Below are positions 59,251-64,000 of a stretch of DNA of 64,000 nt, piece by piece; position 1 is the stretch's first letter, and every line of letters starts with the position of its first letter. Where the stretch lies: contig JAINUG010000011.1 of the NCBI GenBank assembly GCA_029706075.1, positions 2,974,501-3,038,500 of the forward strand, written 5' to 3'. The notes below the pieces were generated by a model. It was not told where the DNA came from. It ran no database searches and saw only the letters and a program-made list of their open reading frames with translations. Source of the stretch: Aldrovandia affinis (taxonomy: Eukaryota > Chordata > Actinopteri > Notacanthiformes > Halosauridae). Both the position numbers and the translations under genes were made by a program.

Positions 59251-59825
59251 TATCCCAAACACCACTCACACACCACATGGACTTGACAAACTATGTTAAC
59301 AAATAACACAAATAAAGGGTGGAGGACTGGCCAAAAATATCCCAAAATTTAAAAAAACAGCCACCCAACTGAGCTGCACAGCCGACTCGCCGTCCCCTCC
59401 ATGCTGCCACAGCTCTCGTCCCTCTCACTCCAGCCCAGCTCTGCCATTGCATACTCTGGGCTTAAGACACGCATGCAGCTAACCACGCCAATGGCACCGT
59501 CCAGTATCCTGTATACAGTCCCCCCACAAGTCCCACCACAAGTAAATACAAAGAAAATCATACGCATTCCACACCAAAAATCAAACTAAAGGCAACCCCA
59601 CATAACCACAAGAAAAGAGAATGGAAAAGAAAAGAAACAGAAAATACATTTCCCACAGAAAGAGAAACCTCTTCTTCTGCCCTGCCAATCCCAGGTGAGC
59701 CTTTTTTATAAGACAGGCCCCACCCTGATACCTAATCCCCGACAGGTGACCCCATCTGTACCCAATAATTCAATGAGACGGTCCTGATCGCCACTACAGG
59801 GACAGTCTCCAAGCTACCAACAAAA
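59251..59825. other. Unassigned insert inside the gypsy integrase
   Basis: This segment separates the integrase core from the IS630-like element and does not belong to integrase. It has a TATA-like TTATAAGA/CTTATAAAA near 59706-59715 and an AATAAAG at about 59315. It may be an LTR or other insertion, but I cannot identify ends or a duplication. Confidence 0.4.
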
Positions 59826-60627
59826 GGAACCTTGAAAACTGCTGACATAGACTTTATCGCCAATAATTTATATAGTTCACTCAGTGTATCTCTTTTGATA
59901 TCCCCACTCAAGAGAAAAAGTGAAACATCACCTCTAAAATGGTCTTTGCAGAAATATTACAGTAGGGCACTGCCTCAGGGTATTGCATTGCATAAACCAC
60001 TATGACTAATATAAAGTGGTAATATTTGGTGCTCCAATCTAATGGCATGATGAGGTCCATGCCAATTATTTCGAAGGGGACCTCAATTAATGGTAATGGG
60101 TGCAGCAGGGCTTTTTGAATGGCCACTGGATTTACTTTTTGACACTCAGGGCATGCCGTACACCACTGACGGACGTGACCTTGAATACCTAGCTAGTACA
60201 ATCAAGTCATTATCCAGTTGAGTGTTTTTTTCTGTCGTAAATGACCCGCCATTGAATTGCTATGAACCACCTGGAAAACCATTTCCTGATGGATTTTGTG
60301 CCGAAATAACTTCATATTTTCCTCTCTTGTGTAGGTATCCCGACTCCCGATACAGCAGATCCTGTAATATAAAAAAATAGCAGTATTTCACTGCCCATTA
60401 CATGCCAAGCAGCGGATCATCAATCCTAATTACTTGGTCGGCTAATTGACTGAGCATCTCATCTTGTGACTGCTTGAGAGAGAGCTCATGTGAGCATGGG
60501 AGAGTCGCCCACCGTCCCCTGTTTCGGTCTCCACGGGTTTCAGCAAAGCGAGAGTTGATGGGCCCTTCCCCAGATCATTGTCATCTGTGACAACATTGCC
60601 CCTGGTCTGTATGAGACGACAGTGAAC

Positions 60628-61732
60628 TAGGGCTGTCCCTGACTAAAACAAATCTTGGTCAACCAACAGTCGTCCGTTTTTTCTGATTGGTCAATTGGTT
60701 GAAACTTTTTTTTTCTCTTCTAAATACAATTATATGCACACTACGCTTGTCTCATGTTTTATAACTTTCTTAAGTGAATGGCTAAATTAGTAACAATAGG
60801 CTAATGACTTTATGGAGCCGAAGTTCAAGATTACCTGAAAGAAAAAAACTTTTCGAGTCTCCTCTTCATGCTGCCCTTGCAGATTCTGCCGTTGCGCTTG
60901 TGAAGTTGCGGTATGGCCACATAATAGGCTGATGCTATTATTTGACCACAACCATAACACATTCTAATCCGTAGGCTATGTTTGATTTAATTAACAAGGT
61001 TGGTCTCATTGGGATTTAAAATCTCTTTTGCAAAAAATAGGCTAACAAAGGAATGATCACACATAGCCTAATGTCTTAAATTGTAGCCTACAGCTGAACA
61101 TAAAGTGGCTATAGCCTATCGAAAATAACTTACTTGAGTCGGAGAACACAGGAACACTAGCTTGTCCACATTTTTATCGTTTTATTAACGATAAACCCTG
61201 CCTTGGAAAACGCGCTTGCAAAGTTTACATTCCACTTTTTTTGGATTGTTCGCAACTAAAACGAAATGCTGCCATACTCCAGATTTTTTCTTTTACATTA
61301 TGTTCTTAGGTTATATTGAAGGATACAATATAGGCTACATGAAAGGGGGTGTTACGCATGTTAGTTATACATATATAAACCATACAATTAGCAAAACACA
61401 TTTATTGTAAAATGTTACTTTTATTAGTTTTGCTGAATTATTCACAACATTACTATTACCTTAACTGCCTAATATAATTTAAAGAGAACATATATAGGCC
61501 TAGCTATGTTCAGAGTGAAGGACTGTCACTGCCATACCCGCAGCATCCAGAATGGATTGTTCTACTGACAAGCGCTCTGAACTGTGATGCGAATCTAGGT
61601 GTCTCATGCTGCGTGGAGAATTTTTAAAAATATATAAAAATTTCACGCGACTGCTCGACCAAAACAAATCTCAGTCGACCAACAGCCCATCGACCAAACA
61701 ATCGACCAGTCGACTAAATGGGGTCAACCCTA
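60628..61732. mobile_element. hAT nonautonomous element, 1105 bp
   Basis: Ends TAGGGCTGTCCCTGAC and complement of TAGGGTTGACCCCATTT. Flanks CAGTGAAC (60620-60627) and CAGTGAGC (61733-61740) are an 8-bp duplication with one difference. Subterminal TCGACCAAACAATCGACC and AGTCGACCAACAG repeats face both ways. No transposase frame was found. It lies upstream of the gypsy integrase. Confidence 0.9.
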
Positions 61733-62095
61733 CAGTGAGCACACCCCAGCTGCTGTTGGGCCCCTTCCACAATCCTATCCCTAGCTAAATCCTTAAATCA
61801 TGTAAATTATGTCCCAAACCAGAGGAAGTGCGGTGTGGGGAGTAACCCCTGCCACCATACAATACTTTTTTCCCGCAGTAGAGAACTTGATCCAGGCAGT
61901 TGGATAATAGTGAATATCTGTCATACTGCCAACACTCCTGCCCCAACGTTCCTGATGGCCCTGGTTGACGTGGAACAGGCAAGGGCTGTGGTTAAAGGTG
62001 GGTGTGTGACCTGGCTGCCCTTCTAGTAGGTGTGGCCGTTAATTACCCTTGATTCTCTCGTCCAGACTGACGTCCTCCACAAATACATCCATCAT

Positions 62096-63036
62096 ATAAC
62101 ACATACAGAAGTGTGTGTGTGGTCACGTGTGCACACAACACGTGTCTCCTTATCCGCGGCTGGCAGAGAGGTTGATGTCAGCTCTCAGCATTGAACATCA
62201 TTGATCTTTTTCACACTAATTAAGGCGCAGCGGGGCCCATTCAATTAATCTAATGAGCGTGGCCATGACTGCCGTGCACACACACTAGAGAACTAGAGAG
62301 TGAGTTTCTGCTCAGCAACAGGACTGAAAAAGGAAGAGTTAAAAAAAAAAAAAAGGCAATCATCTCACGTGAGACTCAGATGCCCTGTTGGAGCACTTTG
62401 TGTTTGTCATGACTATAATCACTGTTGTAGTCAGAAGCACCTGGGGTGGTGTGTGTATGACTACACCCCACAGACATGGACACACACACACACACCCTCA
62501 TATGTGCATGCACACATGCACACAGTCATAACCACAAACACACACACGCACACTCAAGGATGACACACGTGTACACATGCCCCTGCACAACAAACACACA
62601 CACACACATAGCACATTATAATGACTACTGATTCACTTGTGCATATTCACATATTAATGATGTCCCTGCAACCCTGGTTTGGTTCCGTTATTTCTTGTGG
62701 GATGCGTTTGCTGCTGGTGCAGCTCTGTACCAGATACTACAGCCGCTCCTCTGCTGAATATCTAGGTCTGAAGGATCCAGAGATAACATTCTCTTGAAAC
62801 TGAAGGATAAACCAACAGGCCCCAGGCTGCCAGTCCATCACAGGACTGATATCTCAATCCACTCATGCAATGCCAAGTGGGGAGTCATCTTGTTAAATAA
62901 TATTCTTTTTTAATAGTGTGATTTGGCTGTTAAACCCACAATCTGGTGTCAGGGGAAATGCTCCAACCTTGCAGGCTGTTGGACAAGTTGGAACCCAATA
63001 AACCCATTCTCCATAGGGTTCTTGGATGTACACTGC

Positions 63037-63085
<49 letters not shown>

Positions 63086-63601
63086 GGTGCAAGGGTACAA
63101 TCGGTTGCCAGAGTAACAGAAACTACAGGATGAATTAACTCGATGATGTCACAAAATCCCCCACACATCTACCCCGCACTGCCTCCACCCTCCAAAGTGA
63201 AACAGAACAAAATAAAACACATATAAAACATAAAAAACATTTTCATAAGATGGAGATCGGAGTTGTAAAATCTTTTACAACTGTGCCACAGATGCGCTAT
63301 TGTTTCTTGTCACAAAACCCGGAATGAAGTTGGACATGATTTAATGCACATCCATCCTAGATTAGTGCTACTGTCTGTGCATTGTGCTTTGACAATGAAA
63401 CTAGATTCCAAAGTGTTGAAGATCGGGATTGACACAAAATGATGAGTCTAGCCATAGAACTGAATGCCCTGCTCTCATCCATAATGTTCTGTGTTAGTAA
63501 ACAACCAAACTTTGACAAACCAAAACTGTGAGAATAGTCAGCACTGAACACAAAAAAAGAAAAGAAAAACATATCTTAATATCTGGAGATTCTTTTACAT
63601 A
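62096..63601. other. Unassigned noncoding stretch with AC and GA repeats
   Basis: AC-rich interrupted repeats lie at 62478-62610. The segment 62150-62300 is non-repetitive, GC-moderate and includes TCACACTAATTAAGGCGC; it could be regulatory but is unproven. A poly-A run lies at 62341-62354. No gene recognised. Confidence 0.55.
63040..63082. repeat. GA dinucleotide microsatellite
   Basis: About 43 bp of uninterrupted GA. Confidence 0.95.
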
Positions 63602-64000
63602 CACTACCGGTCAAAAGTTTTAGAACACCCCCATTTTCCAGTTTTTACTGAAATTTAAGCAGTTCAAGTCCAGTGAATAACCTGAAATGATACAAAGGTA
63701 AGCACTAAAATAAGTTTAGGTTACCAAAAACGGAAAAATAATGTAAATTTCAGAGTTTTTCAGGGAACAACTAATGGGTTAAAGTGGGTTAACAGTTGCT
63801 CTGTGCAAGTCGCCGACTCTGGATCCAGCAAAAGAGCCCCAGACCATCATGCTTCCTCCTCCATGTTTGAGAGTTGGTGTCACACACTGAGGAACCATCC
63901 TTTCGCCTACCCGATGGCGTACAAAAACACTGCGTGATGAACCGAAGATTTCAAATTTTGATTAATCAGTCCATAAGACCTTCTTCCAGTCTTCAGTAGT
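63602..64000 (-). mobile_element. Tc1-like transposon running off the window
   Basis: Terminal repeat ACACTACCGGTCAAAAGTTT at 63604, preceded by ACAT/TA. The next block, TTTTTACTGAAATTTAAGCA and CAGTGAATAACCTGAAATG, is shared with the MITE at 14265. A minus-strand transposase segment begins at 63779. Sequence between transposase and terminus is shortened, so this copy has a deletion too. Confidence 0.92.
63779..64000 (-). pseudogene. Tc1-like transposase, central part
   Basis: An open 73-codon minus-strand segment ends in TAA at 63779-63781. It contains DWKKVLWTDESKFEIFGSSR with the first catalytic Asp in WTDE, VFVRHRVGERMVPQC and TPTLKHGGGSVMVWGSFAG. After GDLHR the coding sequence jumps to a non-family NPL-stop, so the second Asp and the Glu are deleted. 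Part lies beyond the window edge. Confidence 0.93.

Larger units (their letters stand above)
57582..60330 (-). pseudogene. gypsy integrase remnant, split by insertions
   Basis: Zinc-binding His and Cys residues are readable in broken frames (a Val-Val-His, a Gly-His-Leu and a Cys-Thr-Ala-Cys-Pro-Glu-Cys stretch). The core starts with PLPLIEVPFEIIGMDLIMPL, where the catalytic Asp is the one in GMDL, and continues with HFILVIVVYAMQYPEAVP, in which the usual Val-Asp-Tyr is Val-Val-Tyr. TLSELYKLLAIKS is followed by the 57859-59825 insertions. The frame resumes with FAIREVPQASTGFSPFELL and PRGILDLRETWEE. The downstream C-terminal module continues beyond the hAT at 52459. Confidence 0.82.
51260..62095 (-). 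mobile_element. Gmr1-like Ty3/gypsy retrotransposon, minus strand, multiply split
   Basis: On the minus strand the order is integrase zinc-binding region (about 60300-60130), integrase core (60126-59825), its C-terminal part with GPY/F-type module (57858-57582 then 52459-52330), and after that reverse transcriptase (about 52140-51880). This order, integrase before RT, is the Gmr1 arrangement known from some fish elements. Insertions are at 60628-61732, about 57859-59825 and 52468-57573. About 100 bp near 51420-51526 and 61995-62095 match in the same orientation and may be LTR remnants. Gag, protease and RNase H were not recognised. Stops and frameshifts throughout make it inactive. Confidence 0.78.

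Overview
The window reads as a gene desert of a ray-finned fish genome. Evidence: long A/C, G/T, C/T and G/A microsatellites, several tRNA-derived SINE families, L2- and CR1-type LINEs, Tc1-like, IS630-like, hAT, PIF/Harbinger and piggyBac-type DNA elements, and a Ty3/gypsy element of the kind known from fishes. The exact species cannot be named from the sequence. I found no host protein-coding exon, functional tRNA, rRNA or CRISPR array. Every open frame that resembles a known family belongs to a mobile element and is broken.

Layout. 1-4.25 kb is unassigned apart from simple repeats. 4.25-5.44 kb has a piggyBac-like left end (TTAA-CCC) followed by a 147-bp satellite. 7.97-10.31 kb is a 2.3-kb TG...CA element with a perfect 5-bp target duplication and a body of degenerate hairpin-bearing tandem units; I do not recognise this family. 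10.3-15.9 kb is mainly unassigned, with a minisatellite and two Tc1-type pieces. 15.9-19.5 kb is a minus-strand L2-type LINE carrying two hAT insertions and headed by a minisatellite. 21.5-23.5 kb is a Tc1-like copy split by a LINE. 24.4-25.0 kb is a LINE tail split by a SINE. 27.3-30.1 kb holds two IS630/Tc1-like elements, one of them a giant fold-back. 30.1-32.1 kb is a LINE carrying a second LINE. 34.0-38.5 kb is a minus-strand CR1-like LINE holding a SINE, a Tc1-type element, another SINE and an L2-tailed fragment. 38.5-42.6 kb is unassigned, high-complexity sequence. 42.6-43.2 kb is a PIF/Harbinger-type element with a MADF-like remnant. 43.7-45.1 kb is a Tc1-like copy with an 86-bp perfect palindrome and a nested TTA-flanked element. 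45.8-46.1 kb is a SINE.

51.3-62.1 kb is the most informative locus: a minus-strand Ty3/gypsy copy whose integrase lies upstream of its reverse transcriptase (the Gmr1-like order). It has been split by at least three DNA transposons, one of which contains a LINE, which in turn contains a small inverted-repeat element. The window ends inside a Tc1-like transposase whose deletion derivative sits at 14.3 kb.

The elements interact as parasites of one another. Two SINEs or SINE-like pieces share the 3' tail of the L2-type LINE, and several SINEs share a second tail. Precise target duplications allow a relative order of insertion to be read. The unassigned stretches may hold regulatory DNA, but that cannot be shown without comparison to other genomes.
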